The position numbers and the translations under genes are program-made. 64,000 nt of DNA from Ferrimonas sediminicola (GTDB taxonomy: Bacteria; Pseudomonadota; Gammaproteobacteria; Enterobacterales; Shewanellaceae), in the NCBI RefSeq assembly GCF_005116715.1, contig NZ_SWCI01000003.1, forward strand, positions 186,001-250,000, read 5' to 3'. Below the pieces are notes generated by a model, which was given only the letters and a program-made list of their open reading frames with translations, searched no databases and was not told the DNA's origin. Shown here in pieces: positions 9,357-20,098 of this stretch (the stretch's first letter is position 1; every line of letters starts with the position of its first letter).

Positions 9357-10148
9357 ATGAGAGTGGCACTGGGTATTGAGTATGACGGCAGTCGCTACTA
9401 CGGCTGGCAACGCCAGCGGGAAGTGGTTGGCGTCCAGCAGCGCCTGGAGGAGGCGATCTCCGTCGTTGCCAATCACCCCGTGGAGGTCAGCTGTGCCGGC
9501 CGCACCGATGCCGGAGTTCACGGCACCGGTCAGGTGGTGCACTTCGATACTGATGCCATCCGCCCCGAGCGCGCCTGGACCCTGGGGCTGAATGCCAACC
9601 TGCCCGAGGACATCGCGGTACGCTGGGCCCAGCCGGTCAGCGACGAGTTCCACGCCCGTTTTTCCGCCACCGCCCGTCGTTATCGCTACATCATCTATAA
9701 CCACAGGTATCGGCCGGCGATCCTGGGGCGCGGGGTGAGCCATTACTACCACCATCTGGATGAACGCCTGATGCACCAGGCGGGCCAACAGCTGCTGGGA
9801 GAGAACGATTTCAGCGCGTTTCGCGCAGTGCAGTGTCAGTCGAAGTCGCCCTGGCGCAATGTTCACCAGCTGAGTGTCAGCCGAAGGAACCATTTCGTCA
9901 TTATGGATATCAAAGCCAATGCCTTTGTCCACCATATGGTGCGCAACATCGTCGGATCGCTGATGGAGGTAGGGAAAGGGGAGCAGCCGGTGGAGTGGAT
10001 CGCCGAGTTGCTGGCCGGCAGGGACCGTAACTTGGCGGCGGCCACCGCCAAGGCGGAGGGCCTCTACCTGGTGGAAGTGGACTATCCTGACCAGTTTGGC
10101 CTGCCCAAGAGCCAACCGGGCCCCCTGTTCCTTCCCGACCCGTTGTAG
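9357..10148 (+). CDS. truA: tRNA pseudouridine(38-40) synthase TruA
   Basis: 263 residues, as expected for TruA. The catalytic aspartate is in the invariant segment [18 protein letters not shown]; the N-terminal [17 protein letters not shown] and the C-terminal [12 protein letters not shown] segments are also diagnostic. It converts uridines 38-40 in the anticodon stem-loop to pseudouridine. ATG 9357 was preferred over an upstream in-frame TTG (9339) because TruA proteins start close to this point and an AGG lies 11 bases before it. It has its own promoter and is separated from accD by a 223-bp structured leader. Confidence 0.97.
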   Translation: MRVALGIEYDGSRYYGWQRQREVVGVQQRLEEAISVVANHPVEVSCAGRTDAGVHGTGQVVHFDTDAIRPERAWTLGLNANLPEDIAVRWAQPVSDEFHARFSATARRYRYIIYNHRYRPAILGRGVSHYYHHLDERLMHQAGQQLLGENDFSAFRAVQCQSKSPWRNVHQLSVSRRNHFVIMDIKANAFVHHMVRNIVGSLMEVGKGEQPVEWIAELLAGRDRNLAAATAKAEGLYLVEVDYPDQFGLPKSQPGPLFLPDPL

Positions 10149-10291
10149 GATTTTAGGCTAAAAAACCCTGAAGATTGCCGCAAATTCCCCGAGAATTATC
10201 GGGTTAGACCAGTTTTCGGTATCGTCGTTGTGACCTTTGTGGTTTAATTTAGCCAGTTTGCGCCCAGGGGCCAGAAACAGAATTCGAAAAC

Positions 10292-10346
10292 AGGCTATTA
10301 TTATCGACTTAATAGCCTGATTGAAGCAGATAACAGCCTAATCAGG
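10292..10346 (+). promoter_or_regulatory. Overlapping hairpins in the accD leader
   Basis: Stem A pairs 10292-10300 with 10310-10318 (AGGCTATTA/TAATAGCCT, perfect 9 bp). Stem B pairs 10316-10322 with 10340-10346 (CCTGATT/AATCAGG). The stems share bases 10316-10318, so they compete at their edges. They lie 26-80 bp before the accD ATG. Seen directly; a regulatory role in acetyl-CoA carboxylase expression is inference. Confidence 0.4.
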
Positions 10347-10371
10347 GCATTCAAAAACAGGACTAGCGACG

Positions 10372-11238
10372 ATGAGTTGGTTAGAGAAAATCCTGCCTAA
10401 AAGTAAAACAGTCGCGGCCCGTCGCCACTCCGTACCCGAAGGGGTCTGGAGCAAATGTGGCCAGTGTGACCAGATCCTCTATCGCGCCGAGTTGGAGCGT
10501 AATCTTGAGGTGTGTCCCAAGTGCGATCACCATATGCGTATCGGTGCCAGAGCCCGTCTGGAGAAGTTTTTCGACGAGGGGAGCCTGAGGGAGATCGGTG
10601 CTGATCTCGAGCCCCAGGATATCTTGAAGTTCCGTGACTCCAAGAAGTACAAGGACCGCATCGCCCAGGGTGAGCGTGCCAGTGGCGAGAAAGACGCCCT
10701 GGTGGCCGCCGAAGGCAAGCTGAAGGGGATGCACGTGGTGGCCTGCTCCTTCGAGTTCTCCTTCATGGGAGGCTCCATGGCGTCGGTGGTGGGCGCCCGT
10801 TTCGTCCGCGCCGTCGAGGTTTGTCTGGATAAGAACCTGCCTCTTATCTGTTTCTCCGCCAGCGGCGGGGCTCGTATGCAGGAGGCGTTGTTCTCCCTGA
10901 TGCAGATGGCCAAGACCTCCGCAGCCCTGGCGAAGATGAGCGAACGCGGCCTGCCCTACATCTCGGTACTGACCGACCCGACCATGGGTGGGGTGTCGGC
11001 CTCCCTGGCGATGCTGGGAGACGTCAATGTCGGTGAACCCAAGGCGCTGATCGGCTTTGCCGGCCCCCGGGTGATTGAGCAGACCGTACGGGAGCAACTG
11101 CCGGAAGGGTTCCAGCGCAGTGAGTTCCTGCTGGAGAAGGGGGCCATCGACATGATCGTTGACCGCCGGGAGATGCGGGACACCCTGGCCCGGGTGATAG
11201 GCAAGTTTACCCACGCGGCGCCCCAAGAGAGCGAGTAA
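10372..11238 (+). CDS. accD: Acetyl-CoA carboxylase carboxyltransferase subunit beta (AccD)
   Basis: 288 residues. N-terminal four-cysteine zinc ribbon (CGQC at about residues 25-28, CPKC at about 47-50) followed by the carboxyltransferase/crotonase fold, with [10 protein letters not shown] and [14 protein letters not shown] forming oxyanion and substrate loops. With AccA it transfers CO2 from biotin on AccB to acetyl-CoA, the first committed step of fatty-acid synthesis. The stop codon overlaps the folC start by one base (TAATG), indicating translational coupling. Preceded by a structured leader. Confidence 0.98.
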   Translation: MSWLEKILPKSKTVAARRHSVPEGVWSKCGQCDQILYRAELERNLEVCPKCDHHMRIGARARLEKFFDEGSLREIGADLEPQDILKFRDSKKYKDRIAQGERASGEKDALVAAEGKLKGMHVVACSFEFSFMGGSMASVVGARFVRAVEVCLDKNLPLICFSASGGARMQEALFSLMQMAKTSAALAKMSERGLPYISVLTDPTMGGVSASLAMLGDVNVGEPKALIGFAGPRVIEQTVREQLPEGFQRSEFLLEKGAIDMIVDRREMRDTLARVIGKFTHAAPQESE

Positions 11239-12491
11239 TGTCCAGCTCCACCCGATTTGAAAGCCAGTCCCTCGCGGACTGGCTTAATTATATCCTGTCG
11301 GTGCACCCAGCCGAGATCGAGATGGGACTGACCCGGTTGATCAAGGTGGCAACCGATATGGGGTTGGCCTCTCTGCCCCATTCCAAGGTGGTCACCGTTG
11401 CCGGCACCAATGGCAAAGGATCCACCTGTGCCATGATGGAGTCTGTGCTTCGCCAAGCCGGCATCAGCACCGGAGTCTTCAGTTCGCCCCACCTGCACCG
11501 CTATAACGAACGGGTCCGTATCAATGGCCGGGAGCTGGAGGACAGGGCCCATATCGACGCATTCCGAGCCATCGAGCAGGCTCGGGGAGAGACCCAACTG
11601 ACCTTCTTCGAGTTCTCTGCTCTGGGGGCACTCTATCTGTTTGCCGAGCAGCGGCCCGAAGTGGTGCTGCTGGAGGTGGGGCTGGGGGGCAGGCTGGATG
11701 CCACCAACCTGATCGACGCCGATCTGGCGGTGATCACCTCCATCGATTTGGATCACCAGGAGTACCTGGGTAACACCCGCGAGTCCGTTGGGCGAGAGAA
11801 AGCGGGGATCTTCCGCCCCCGAGTGCCCGCCGTCATAGGTGAACCGGACCTGCCTGGTTCGGTGGTGGAGGTGGCCGGGGCACTCGGCACGCCGCTGCTG
11901 TGCGTGGGGCGGGATTTTCATGGCGAGTTCAGGGAGCTGGGCTGGCACTTCCAGGGAGCCCGGTGGCGCCTCGAGGCATTGCCAACCCCCTCTCTGCCAC
12001 AGGTCAACGCGGTGACCGCCCTGGCCGCCCTGGAGCAACTGAGGCCGGAACTGCCGGAGGAGGCGGTGAGGGCGGGGTTGGCCGAGGCGTCGTTGCCCGG
12101 CCGGATGCAGCTACTCAGTGACGAGCCCAGGGTGTACGCCGACGTGGCACACAACCCCCACGCCGCCCGCTACCTGGCGCAGAGGCTGTCTCTGCTCAGG
12201 GGCAAGGGCCGGGTGCTGGCCGTCTGCGCCATGCTCGAGGACAAGGAGATCGAGCTCTCTCTGTCTGCGCTGATGCCCGTGGTGGACCACTGGTTTGCCG
12301 CACCGCTGCCGGTGCCCAGGGGCGGGGACGGTCAACGGGTCGCCAGGGCCGCGGGGATCCGCGGGGTGGAGCCGTCGCTGGCGGCGGCCCTGAGCAAAGC
12401 CTGTGACCAGGCCGGAGATTTGGATCTGGTCATTGTGTTTGGCTCCTTTTACACTGTTGCTGAGGCCCAGAGTCTGTTTGAGGGAGAGTAA
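11238..12491 (+). CDS. folC: Bifunctional dihydrofolate synthase/folylpolyglutamate synthase (FolC)
   Basis: 417 residues, typical for FolC. P-loop AGTNGKGSTCAMM at about residues 54-66, the SSPHLHRYNERVRING segment, ITSIDLDHQEYLG for Mg/ATP binding, and a C-terminal Mur-ligase-like domain with DVAHNPHAARYL. It adds glutamate to dihydropteroate and then extends folate polyglutamate tails. Start codon overlaps the accD stop by one base; dedD follows after 3 bp. The accD-folC-dedD order is the same as in E. coli. Confidence 0.97.
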   Translation: MSSSTRFESQSLADWLNYILSVHPAEIEMGLTRLIKVATDMGLASLPHSKVVTVAGTNGKGSTCAMMESVLRQAGISTGVFSSPHLHRYNERVRINGRELEDRAHIDAFRAIEQARGETQLTFFEFSALGALYLFAEQRPEVVLLEVGLGGRLDATNLIDADLAVITSIDLDHQEYLGNTRESVGREKAGIFRPRVPAVIGEPDLPGSVVEVAGALGTPLLCVGRDFHGEFRELGWHFQGARWRLEALPTPSLPQVNAVTALAALEQLRPELPEEAVRAGLAEASLPGRMQLLSDEPRVYADVAHNPHAARYLAQRLSLLRGKGRVLAVCAMLEDKEIELSLSALMPVVDHWFAAPLPVPRGGDGQRVARAAGIRGVEPSLAAALSKACDQAGDLDLVIVFGSFYTVAEAQSLFEGE

Positions 12492-12494
12492 CTG

Positions 12495-13046
12495 TTGTCG
12501 GATCAGCTGAAAAATCGCATCGTAGGCATCCTGGTATTAACCGCTTTGGCGGTGATTTTCCTGCCGAACCTGCTCGACGGTGAAAAGCGCAGGATGGAGG
12601 AGAATTTTGCCACCATCCCGCTGGGGCCGGTGGCCCTGCCGCAGGAGGTGCCGGAACAGGCGTTTGAACCGGTGGTCCTGGAGAGTGCGTCGGGTCCATC
12701 CGAACAGCCGGGGGCCGAACCGGCCGCCGGCGCGTTGGCCTCTGGACAGAGCACAAAGGCTGCCGAAAGCGGCTCCCAACCCCAGGAGAAAGGGGTGAAC
12801 GGTGGCTGGACCCTGCAGGTGGGCAGCTTCAAGAATGCCAAGAATGTGACCAAGCTGGTCAATGACTTGAGGGAGCAGGGGTTTCGTGCCTACAGCGTCC
12901 CCGCACGCCCGATCGAAGGCCGGATAAACCGGGTGTTTGTCGGTCCCGATGTCTCCAAGAATCGGCTGGAGAAGGAACGGGTACGTCTGGTCAAGGCCAC
13001 GAATCTTAAAGGGGCGCTGGTGCCCTATAAGGCTACAGATATTTAG
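12495..13046 (+). CDS. dedD: DedD-like SPOR-domain cell division protein
   Basis: 183 residues. A short cytoplasmic N-terminus is followed by a single membrane helix (about residues 9-25, IVGILVLTALAVIFLPNLL), a Pro/Glu/Ala-rich periplasmic linker, and a C-terminal SPOR domain (about 105-180, starting WTLQVGSFKNAKN). SPOR domains bind denuded peptidoglycan at the septum; DedD assists constriction. Starts with TTG 6-7 bases after GGGAGAG, the only well-placed start in frame. Last gene of the accD operon, closed by a strong terminator. Confidence 0.9.
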   Translation: MSDQLKNRIVGILVLTALAVIFLPNLLDGEKRRMEENFATIPLGPVALPQEVPEQAFEPVVLESASGPSEQPGAEPAAGALASGQSTKAAESGSQPQEKGVNGGWTLQVGSFKNAKNVTKLVNDLREQGFRAYSVPARPIEGRINRVFVGPDVSKNRLEKERVRLVKATNLKGALVPYKATDI

Positions 13047-13059
13047 TCATAAACAAAGC

Positions 13060-13085
13060 AAAAGCCCGCATCATGCGGGCTTTTT
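13060..13085 (+). terminator. Intrinsic terminator after dedD
   Basis: 10-bp stem AAAGCCCGCA (13061-13070) with 13074-13083, 3-base loop, T run. It separates the accD-folC-dedD unit from cvpA-purF. Confidence 0.9.
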
Positions 13086-13132
13086 AGTGGGATCTTCAGG
13101 GGGCGATTTTTGGTGAGAAAGGCGGCACCCTC

Positions 13133-13141
13133 TGTTAGAAT
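13133..13141 (+). promoter_or_regulatory. Probable cvpA-purF promoter (extended -10)
   Basis: TGT-TAGAAT at 13133-13141 is an extended -10 element placed between the dedD terminator and cvpA. A TTGGTG further upstream is 20 bp away, longer than ideal. No PurR-type operator was recognised. Confidence 0.4.
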
Positions 13142-13179
13142 TGCCGCGCAAGAATCTGTTGGAGGCGATACTCGCTGTG

Positions 13180-13668
13180 ATGGTATGGATAGACTACGCC
13201 ATATTGGGCGTAGTGGGCCTGTCGGTCCTGATTAGTTTGGTTAGGGGCTTCGCCAGAGAAGCGATGTCCCTGGTGGTGTGGGTCCTCGCCTTCCTTATCT
13301 CAAGCCGTTTCTACGAAGATCTGGCGGTCTACCTGACCCAGGTGGACGACCCCATGTTGCGCAACGGTGCCGCTATTGCCGCGTTGTTTGTGGCCACCCT
13401 GATTCTCGGCGGATTGCTCAATTACCTAGTGGGGCAGATGGTGGATCGCACCGGCCTGACGGGAACGGACCGTCTTCTCGGGGCGGTGTTCGGCGCCGCT
13501 CGTGGTGCGCTGGTGGTGGCCGCCGCCCTGTTTTTCTTCGACAGTTTTACTCCGGCAGCCTCCTCGGACTGGTGGCAGGACTCCCTGCTGATCCCCGAGT
13601 TCAAGGTTGTCATCCAGTGGTTCTTCCAATATCTGGAGCAAAGCTCCAGCTTTTTACCAAAAATATAA
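13180..13668 (+). CDS. cvpA: Colicin V production protein homologue CvpA
   Basis: 162 residues with four predicted membrane helices (about 5-25, 30-48, 65-85, 100-122), matching the 162-residue E. coli CvpA from the first residues MVWIDYAI to the C-terminal FFQYLEQSSSFLP. Inner-membrane protein of uncertain role, linked to colicin V export and envelope stress, and almost always found before purF. The start at 13180 was chosen by agreement with E. coli; a GTG one codon earlier is closer to the GGAGG at 13161 and cannot be excluded. Confidence 0.93.
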   Translation: MVWIDYAILGVVGLSVLISLVRGFAREAMSLVVWVLAFLISSRFYEDLAVYLTQVDDPMLRNGAAIAALFVATLILGGLLNYLVGQMVDRTGLTGTDRLLGAVFGAARGALVVAAALFFFDSFTPAASSDWWQDSLLIPEFKVVIQWFFQYLEQSSSFLPKI

Positions 13669-13722
13669 AAACAGAATGACCCTACAAACAATGAACTTCT
13701 TACCAACTAAGGACCAAGCATA

Positions 13723-15237
13723 ATGTGTGGTATCGTCGGAATTGTCGCTCATTCCTCCGTTAACCAAACCATTTATGATGCGTTGACCGTGTTGCAGCAC
13801 CGTGGCCAGGACGCCGCCGGTATTGTGACCGTGGATGGCGAAGCCTTCCGCCTGCGCAAAGCGAATGGATTGGTGAAGGATGTGTTCCAAAGTAAGCACA
13901 TGTTGCGGTTGCAGGGGAACATCGGCATAGGCCATGTGCGTTATCCCACCGCCGGCTCCTCCAGTTCCTCGGAAGCCCAACCCTTCTACGTCAACTCCCC
14001 CTTCGGCATCACCCTGGCCCACAACGGCAATCTGACCAACGCCCATGAGCTCAGCGAGCAGATGGCGCAGATGCGTCGACACATCAACACCAACTCGGAC
14101 TCCGAGTTGCTGCTCAATGTGCTGGCCCACGAAATCCAGCAACAGCCGGGCTATGTGCTGACACCGGAGCAGGTGTTCGAGGCGGTGACCAAGCTGCATG
14201 CCAGGGTTCGAGGCGCTTACGCCTGCGTAGCCCTGATCGTCGGCCAGGGCCTGGTGGCGTTCCGTGACCGCAACGGCATTCGCCCTCTGGTGCTGGGTAA
14301 GCGCAGCACCGACAAGGGCCAGGAGTACATGGTTGCCTCCGAAAGCGTCGCCCTGGACGCGGTGGGCTTCGAGTACATCCGCGATGTGGCCCCGGGGGAA
14401 GCGGTGTTTGTTGACCGTGACGGCCAGCTGTTTACCAAGCAGTGTGCCCAGGCACCGCAGCTGAGCCCCTGCATCTTCGAGTTTGTCTACTTTGCTCGTC
14501 CCGACTCCACCATCGACGGTATCTCCGTCTATGCCAGCCGGGTCAACATGGGCCGCAAGCTGGGGGCCAAGATCGCCCGCGAGTGGGAGGACCATGACAT
14601 CGATGTGGTGATCCCCATTCCGGAGACCTCTTGTGACATTGCGCTGCAGATCGCCAATGAGCTGGATTTGCCTTACCGTCAGGGGTTCGTCAAGAATCGC
14701 TACGTGGGCCGAACCTTCATCATGCCGGGCCAGGAGGAGCGTAAGAAGTCGGTTCGCCGCAAGCTCAACGCCATCGGCCAGGAGTTCAAGGGCAAGAATG
14801 TTCTGCTGGTGGATGACTCCGTGGTTCGAGGCACCACCTCCGAGCAGATCATCGAGATGGCCAGGGAGTCCGGGGCCCGCAAGGTGTACTTCGCCTCGGC
14901 GGCGCCGGAGATCCGTTTCCCCAATGTCTACGGCATCGACATGCCCAGCTCCCAGGAGCTGATTGCCCATGGCCGTGACGTGGAGGAGGTGTGCAAGCTC
15001 ATCGGCGCCGACGGCCTGATCTACCAGGATCTGCCTGACCTGGTGGCGGCGGTTAGTGAGGAGAATCCCACGGTCAGCCGGTTCGATACCTCGGTATTTA
15101 ACGGCCAGTATGTGACCCAGGATGTGGACCAGGCTTACCTGGACCGGCTCAATGAGGATCGCAGTGACGATGCCAAGTCCAAGCGGGACTCAGAGCAGAG
15201 CAGCAACCTGGAGATCCACAACGTCTGCCATCCCTAA
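13723..15237 (+). CDS. purF: Amidophosphoribosyltransferase (PurF)
   Basis: 504 residues (E. coli 505). The N-terminal nucleophile Cys2 follows the initiator Met (MCGIVGIV), with the class-II glutaminase segments [11 protein letters not shown] and [11 protein letters not shown]. The C-terminal phosphoribosyltransferase domain has the PRPP motif [15 protein letters not shown] at about residues 363-377. It makes phosphoribosylamine from PRPP and glutamine, the first step of purine synthesis. Downstream of cvpA by 54 bp with no terminator between, so likely one transcript. Confidence 0.98.
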   Translation: MCGIVGIVAHSSVNQTIYDALTVLQHRGQDAAGIVTVDGEAFRLRKANGLVKDVFQSKHMLRLQGNIGIGHVRYPTAGSSSSSEAQPFYVNSPFGITLAHNGNLTNAHELSEQMAQMRRHINTNSDSELLLNVLAHEIQQQPGYVLTPEQVFEAVTKLHARVRGAYACVALIVGQGLVAFRDRNGIRPLVLGKRSTDKGQEYMVASESVALDAVGFEYIRDVAPGEAVFVDRDGQLFTKQCAQAPQLSPCIFEFVYFARPDSTIDGISVYASRVNMGRKLGAKIAREWEDHDIDVVIPIPETSCDIALQIANELDLPYRQGFVKNRYVGRTFIMPGQEERKKSVRRKLNAIGQEFKGKNVLLVDDSVVRGTTSEQIIEMARESGARKVYFASAAPEIRFPNVYGIDMPSSQELIAHGRDVEEVCKLIGADGLIYQDLPDLVAAVSEENPTVSRFDTSVFNGQYVTQDVDQAYLDRLNEDRSDDAKSKRDSEQSSNLEIHNVCHP

Positions 15238-15254
15238 GGGGATTGGCCAGATGT

Positions 15255-15285
15255 GAAAAAACGCGCCGAGGGCGCGTTTTTTTTT
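15255..15285. terminator. Terminator between purF and the YohC-like gene
   Basis: 8-bp stem AACGCGCC (15260-15267) with 15271-15278, 3-base loop, flanked by A6 on the left and a long T run on the right. It can therefore serve both convergent genes. Confidence 0.9.
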
Positions 15286-15297
15286 GCTTGACGGCAG

Positions 15298-15897
15298 TCA
15301 GCCTACATAGGAAGGGCCGAAGCCAAGGTTCCACAGGATCACCGAGGACGCCAGGATCGCCACCAGCAATACCAGGCCGCAGGTGACCAGGGAACTGGCG
15401 TAGATGAAGCCGCGCTCCTCGGGAATGTTCATGATGATGGGGACGCCGGAATAGAGCAGGTACACCGAGTAGGCGATGCCCGCCAGGCCCACCAGCATCA
15501 CAAACCACAGTTCGGGATAGAGGGTGGCGAACCCGACCATGAACAGCGGGGTGGCGGTGTAGGCGGATAGCTCGATGGCCTGGGTAAAGCTGGGTTTGGC
15601 CCCGAATGTCTTGGCCATCCAGTGGGCCAGGTAGGCCAGCAGGAATACGCCGGCAATCAGGGCGGCATACATGGCGACTGCCATCTTGGCGGCGCTGCCC
15701 TGAGTCAGCTTAATGGGATCCCCGGCGCCAATGCTCCAGCCGATGTAACTGCTGGCAAAGAAACCGCAGATGGTGGGGATCAGTGCGATGATCAGGATAT
15801 GGGCCAGGCTGGCGCCCACCCCCTCGTGGGTTTGTTCGATGCTTTGCCATTCCTGGCGTGGATGGGTATAAAGTCCCCATAAGTGATTGAGTATCAT
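15298..15897 (-). CDS. Yip1/YohC-family inner-membrane protein
   Basis: 199 residues with about five hydrophobic helices, the C-terminal ones very clear (YPELWFVMLVGLAGIAYSVYLL; TCGLVLLVAILASSVILW). The N-terminal HLWGLYTHPRQEWQSI and the length resemble E. coli YohC (about 195 residues), a Yip1-domain protein of unknown function. Start at 15897 chosen because AGGGG precedes the ATG at good spacing; a longer frame begins at a TTG with no ribosome site. It stands alone on the minus strand. Confidence 0.8.
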   Translation of the reverse strand: MILNHLWGLYTHPRQEWQSIEQTHEGVGASLAHILIIALIPTICGFFASSYIGWSIGAGDPIKLTQGSAAKMAVAMYAALIAGVFLLAYLAHWMAKTFGAKPSFTQAIELSAYTATPLFMVGFATLYPELWFVMLVGLAGIAYSVYLLYSGVPIIMNIPEERGFIYASSLVTCGLVLLVAILASSVILWNLGFGPSYVG

Positions 15898-16089
15898 AGT
15901 TATTATCCCCTGCTTAACATCAGACAATGATGGTCGTCGAAACCTCAGACGATACAACTACTTCCTGACTAGTTATTAGGGATTGGCGAGCCTGAGTCAA
16001 GAATAAGTTTGAATTCGATCACGCTTTTGCCCGACTCCTGAGGGAGCCGGACGGGGAGAATAAACAGTATTTTCTTATATTACAGACAT

Positions 16090-16848
16090 TTATATTTTAG
16101 GCAGGGCCTGACTGGACAGTTTGCATTCGTCCGGGGTGACCAGTAGCACGCTTTCCTGCAGATACCAGTCTCCCACCACAACCCTCTGACGCTCGTCGGG
16201 TAATCGGTGGATTGCCGGCCTATGGGTATGACCGTGGATCATCCGCAGCGCATGGGTGGCGTTGAGCAGGTGGTCTACAGCGGTGGGGGTGACATCCATG
16301 ATGGCCATCTCCTTGCTGGCATTGGCCGCCTTACTGCGGGCGCGGGCCCGACGCGCTAGGGCTCGCCGCAGGCGCAGGGGCAGGGACAGCATCAGCAACC
16401 GAAACCAGGGCCGGTTGCGTATCCTCCGGAACTTCTGATACTCCAGGTCGGCGGTACACAGGCTGTCTCCGTGGAGAATCACCGTGGGGATGCCGTACAG
16501 CTCCAGGATCTCCACCTCGGGCAGCAGGGTGATGCCGGCACGTTTGGCGAAATCGGGCCCGATCAGAAAGTCCCGGTTGCCATGGAGATAGAAGATGGGG
16601 GCCTGGGCACTGGCCTGGTGAAGCAGGGCGGCCACCTCGAGGTTGAAGGGGGAGAGGTCATCGTCGCCAATCCAGGCTTCGAACAGATCGCCCAGGATGT
16701 AGAGGGCATCGGCACCCGGCACCTCGTCGGCCAGGAAGCGGGCGAAGGCCCGGGTGATGTCCGGGCGGTCGGCACTCAGGTGCAGATCGCCGATAAACAG
16801 GGTGCGAGGATCGCCGACGGCGACCCTCTGAAGGTTATCACTCTTCAA
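16090..16848 (-). CDS. lpxH: UDP-2,3-diacylglucosamine diphosphatase (LpxH)
   Basis: 252 residues of the calcineurin-like metallophosphoesterase fold. Metal-binding motifs: [38 protein letters not shown] and HGHTHRP. It hydrolyses UDP-2,3-diacylglucosamine to lipid X in lipid A synthesis at the inner membrane. The only usable start is a TTG at 16848, 11 bases inside the end of ppiB; this gives about 14 more N-terminal residues than E. coli LpxH. The overlap suggests translation coupled to ppiB. The ppiB-lpxH order is conserved with E. coli. Confidence 0.95.
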   Translation of the reverse strand: MKSDNLQRVAVGDPRTLFIGDLHLSADRPDITRAFARFLADEVPGADALYILGDLFEAWIGDDDLSPFNLEVAALLHQASAQAPIFYLHGNRDFLIGPDFAKRAGITLLPEVEILELYGIPTVILHGDSLCTADLEYQKFRRIRNRPWFRLLMLSLPLRLRRALARRARARSKAANASKEMAIMDVTPTAVDHLLNATHALRMIHGHTHRPAIHRLPDERQRVVVGDWYLQESVLLVTPDECKLSSQALPKI

Positions 16849-17332
16849 TCTTGGCGCTCTCGATAACCACGGATTCCAGGGGAACGTCCTGATGCATGCC
16901 GTGGTTGCCGGTTTTCACCGCCTTGATCTTCTCGACCACATCCATGCCTTCGACCACCTGGCCAAAGACACAGTAGCCCCAACCCTGCATGGATTCGTTC
17001 TTGAAATCCAGGAAGGTGTTGTCGTTGACGTTGATGAAGAACTGGGCGGTGGCGGAGTGCGGATCCGGGGTGCGGGCCATGGCAATGGTGCCCACCTTGT
17101 TGGAGATGCCGTTGTTGGCTTCGTTCTCCACCCCCTCGCCAGTGGACTTCTGCTGCATGTCCGGGGTAAATCCCCCTCCCTGGACCATGAAGCCGTCGAT
17201 GACGCGGTGGAAGATGGTGTTGTCGTAGAAACCCTGCTTCACGTAGTTCAGGAAGTTCTCAACAGTCTTGGGTGCCTTGTCGGCAAAGAGTTCCAGCTTG
17301 ATATCGCCGAAATTGGTGGTCAGTGTCACCAT
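16838..17332 (-). CDS. ppiB: Cytoplasmic peptidyl-prolyl cis-trans isomerase B (cyclophilin)
   Basis: 164 residues, identical in length to E. coli PpiB and alignable throughout. Cyclophilin active-site residues are in [15 protein letters not shown] (Arg, Phe, Gln), [17 protein letters not shown] and [17 protein letters not shown]. It speeds proline isomerisation during cytoplasmic protein folding and has no signal peptide. First gene of the ppiB-lpxH unit, divergent from cysS. Confidence 0.97.
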   Translation of the reverse strand: MVTLTTNFGDIKLELFADKAPKTVENFLNYVKQGFYDNTIFHRVIDGFMVQGGGFTPDMQQKSTGEGVENEANNGISNKVGTIAMARTPDPHSATAQFFINVNDNTFLDFKNESMQGWGYCVFGQVVEGMDVVEKIKAVKTGNHGMHQDVPLESVVIESAKIEE

Positions 17333-17422
17333 GGTAGGGACCTCATTATGAATGGTTTACAAATTTTACCTCAAGCAAAAGGCGCGAGAAAAGGGGCAGG
17401 GCCCTTCAGGGGAAAAAGCCCG

Positions 17423-17450
17423 TTTTCAGGTGGTGAAGTCGTGATAAACT
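17423..17450 (+). promoter_or_regulatory. Probable cysS promoter
   Basis: TTTTCA (17423-17428), 16-bp spacer, TAAACT (17445-17450) with an upstream TG (TGA-TAAACT). It lies in the ppiB-cysS divergent gap, 49 bp before the cysS start. Confidence 0.4.
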
Positions 17451-17498
17451 AGCGCCTTTGATTTTCGCTTAACGTCAAACAGTATAACGAGCGGTGCA

Positions 17499-18872
17499 AT
17501 GCTAAAGATTTTTAATACGCTGACCAGACAGAAAGAGACCTTTACTCCCATCGTCCCAAACAAGGTGGGTATCTACGTGTGTGGGGTCACCATCTACGAC
17601 TACTGTCACATCGGTCACGGTCGCACCTATGTCGCTTTCGACATCGCCGTTCGTTACCTGCGCTCCCTGGGCATGGAGGTCAACTACGTTCGCAACATCA
17701 CCGATGTAGACGACAAGATCATCCGCCGGGCGGCGGAAAATGGCGAGAGCTGTGAGGCGCTGGTGGAGCGGTTTACCCAGGCGATGTACGAGGACTTCGA
17801 CGCGCTGGGGCTGCTGCGTCCAGATGTGACCCCCACAGTCACCGGCCATATGGCGGAGATCATCGACATCATCGCCCGCCTGGTGGAAAAGGGGCACGCC
17901 TACGTCTCTGACAATGGCGACGTCTGGTTCGAGGTGAACACCTTCTCGGCCTACGGCAAGCTGTCCAAGCAGGATCTGGAGCAGCTGCAGGCGGGGGCCC
18001 GGGTGGATGTGGAGGAGGCCAAGCGCAACCCCATGGATTTCGCCCTGTGGAAGAGCGCCAAGCCCGGCGAGCCCTCCTGGGATTCCCCATGGGGCATGGG
18101 TCGTCCTGGCTGGCACATCGAGTGTTCCGCCATGAACGAGAAGCACCTGGGCAAGGTGTTCGATATCCATGGCGGCGGCTCCGACCTGATGTTCCCCCAC
18201 CATGAAAACGAGGTGGCCCAAAGCTGCTGCGCCAACGACAACAACTACGTCAACTACTGGATGCACTCCGGCATGGTGCAGGTGAATAAGGAGAAGATGT
18301 CCAAGTCACTGGGCAACTTCTTTACTATTCGCGACGTGCTCAAGCAGTACCAGGGGGAGTCGGTGCGCTACTTCCTGCTCTCCAGCCACTATCGCAGCCA
18401 GCTGAACTATTCCGAGGAGAACCTGGACCAGGCCCATGCGGCGATGGAGCGGCTCTACACCGCCCTGCGTGGCGCGCCGGAAGGGGGGCGGATGCTGGAC
18501 GGCTATCTGGCGACTTTCCGTGAGGCGATGGACGATGATCTGAACACCCCGGAAGCGGTCTCCGTGCTGTTTGATCTGGCCCGGGAGCTGAACATCGCCA
18601 AGGAGAATAACCCGGAACTGGCGGCGGACCTGGCGGCGACCCTGAAGGGGATCGGCGAGGTGCTGGGCATTCTGCAGCAGCAGCCAGAGCAGTTCCTGCA
18701 AGGGGGCGGTGATGAGGACGAAGTGGCCACCATCGAAGCGCTGATTCAGCAGCGCAACGATGCCCGCGCCGCCAAGGACTGGGGCAAGGCCGACGAGGCC
18801 CGGGATGCCCTGACCGCCATGGGCATTGTGCTGGAAGACGGTGCCGGCGGTACCACCTGGCGCCGCAAGTAA
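17499..18872 (+). CDS. cysS: Cysteinyl-tRNA synthetase (CysS)
   Basis: 457 residues (E. coli 461). Class I signature HIGH appears as [12 protein letters not shown], and KMSKS as [12 protein letters not shown]; Zn ligands include Cys29 (VCGVTIYD) with Cys/His in WHIECSAMN and HHENE. It charges tRNA-Cys. Divergent from ppiB; followed by a strong terminator, then the convergent folD gene. Confidence 0.98.
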   Translation: MLKIFNTLTRQKETFTPIVPNKVGIYVCGVTIYDYCHIGHGRTYVAFDIAVRYLRSLGMEVNYVRNITDVDDKIIRRAAENGESCEALVERFTQAMYEDFDALGLLRPDVTPTVTGHMAEIIDIIARLVEKGHAYVSDNGDVWFEVNTFSAYGKLSKQDLEQLQAGARVDVEEAKRNPMDFALWKSAKPGEPSWDSPWGMGRPGWHIECSAMNEKHLGKVFDIHGGGSDLMFPHHENEVAQSCCANDNNYVNYWMHSGMVQVNKEKMSKSLGNFFTIRDVLKQYQGESVRYFLLSSHYRSQLNYSEENLDQAHAAMERLYTALRGAPEGGRMLDGYLATFREAMDDDLNTPEAVSVLFDLARELNIAKENNPELAADLAATLKGIGEVLGILQQQPEQFLQGGGDEDEVATIEALIQQRNDARAAKDWGKADEARDALTAMGIVLEDGAGGTTWRRK

Positions 18873-18885
18873 CAGCCCGCTCCCC

Positions 18886-18914
18886 AAAAAAGCCCGCATC
18901 AGCGGGCTTTTTTT
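18886..18914. terminator. Bidirectional terminator between cysS and folD
   Basis: 12-bp stem (18886-18897 with 18902-18913) of AAAAAAGCCCGC symmetry: T run on both strands, 4-base loop. Confidence 0.92.
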
Positions 18915-18936
18915 GGTCTTGGATCAGCGGCTCAGC

Positions 18937-19791
<855 letters not shown>

Positions 19792-19926
19792 CTCTACAGA
19801 CTTCCTATGTAGCTGAATAGGTTGACGCCGCTGCGCATTTTGCCAGTTAAAGTGCGCTGTGTCATGAAATTAGTGTGGTTGGAGTACAGGTATTGTCCAA
19901 CTGGAAATGGTTGCATAAAAAAGTGT

Positions 19927-19955
19927 TTGACCTGGCTCGCCACCGCCGCTAATAT
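19927..19955 (+). promoter_or_regulatory. Sigma-70 promoter of the tRNA cluster
   Basis: TTGACC (19927-19932), exactly 17-bp spacer, TAATAT (19950-19955), then a GC-rich discriminator (CGCCCCCG), the pattern of stringently controlled stable-RNA promoters. It lies about 55 bp before tRNA-Pro. Confidence 0.8.
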
Positions 19956-20009
19956 TCGCCCCCGTTGTCGCAGGGACATCCCGAAGGCAACAGCACGAGA
20001 GTACACAGT

Positions 20010-20086
<77 letters not shown>

Positions 20087-20098
20087 CTATTTCGTGAT

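Noticed and set aside
13086..13179. PurR operator before cvpA-purF
   Set aside because: No ACGCAAACGTTTGCGT-like palindrome could be found in the gap.
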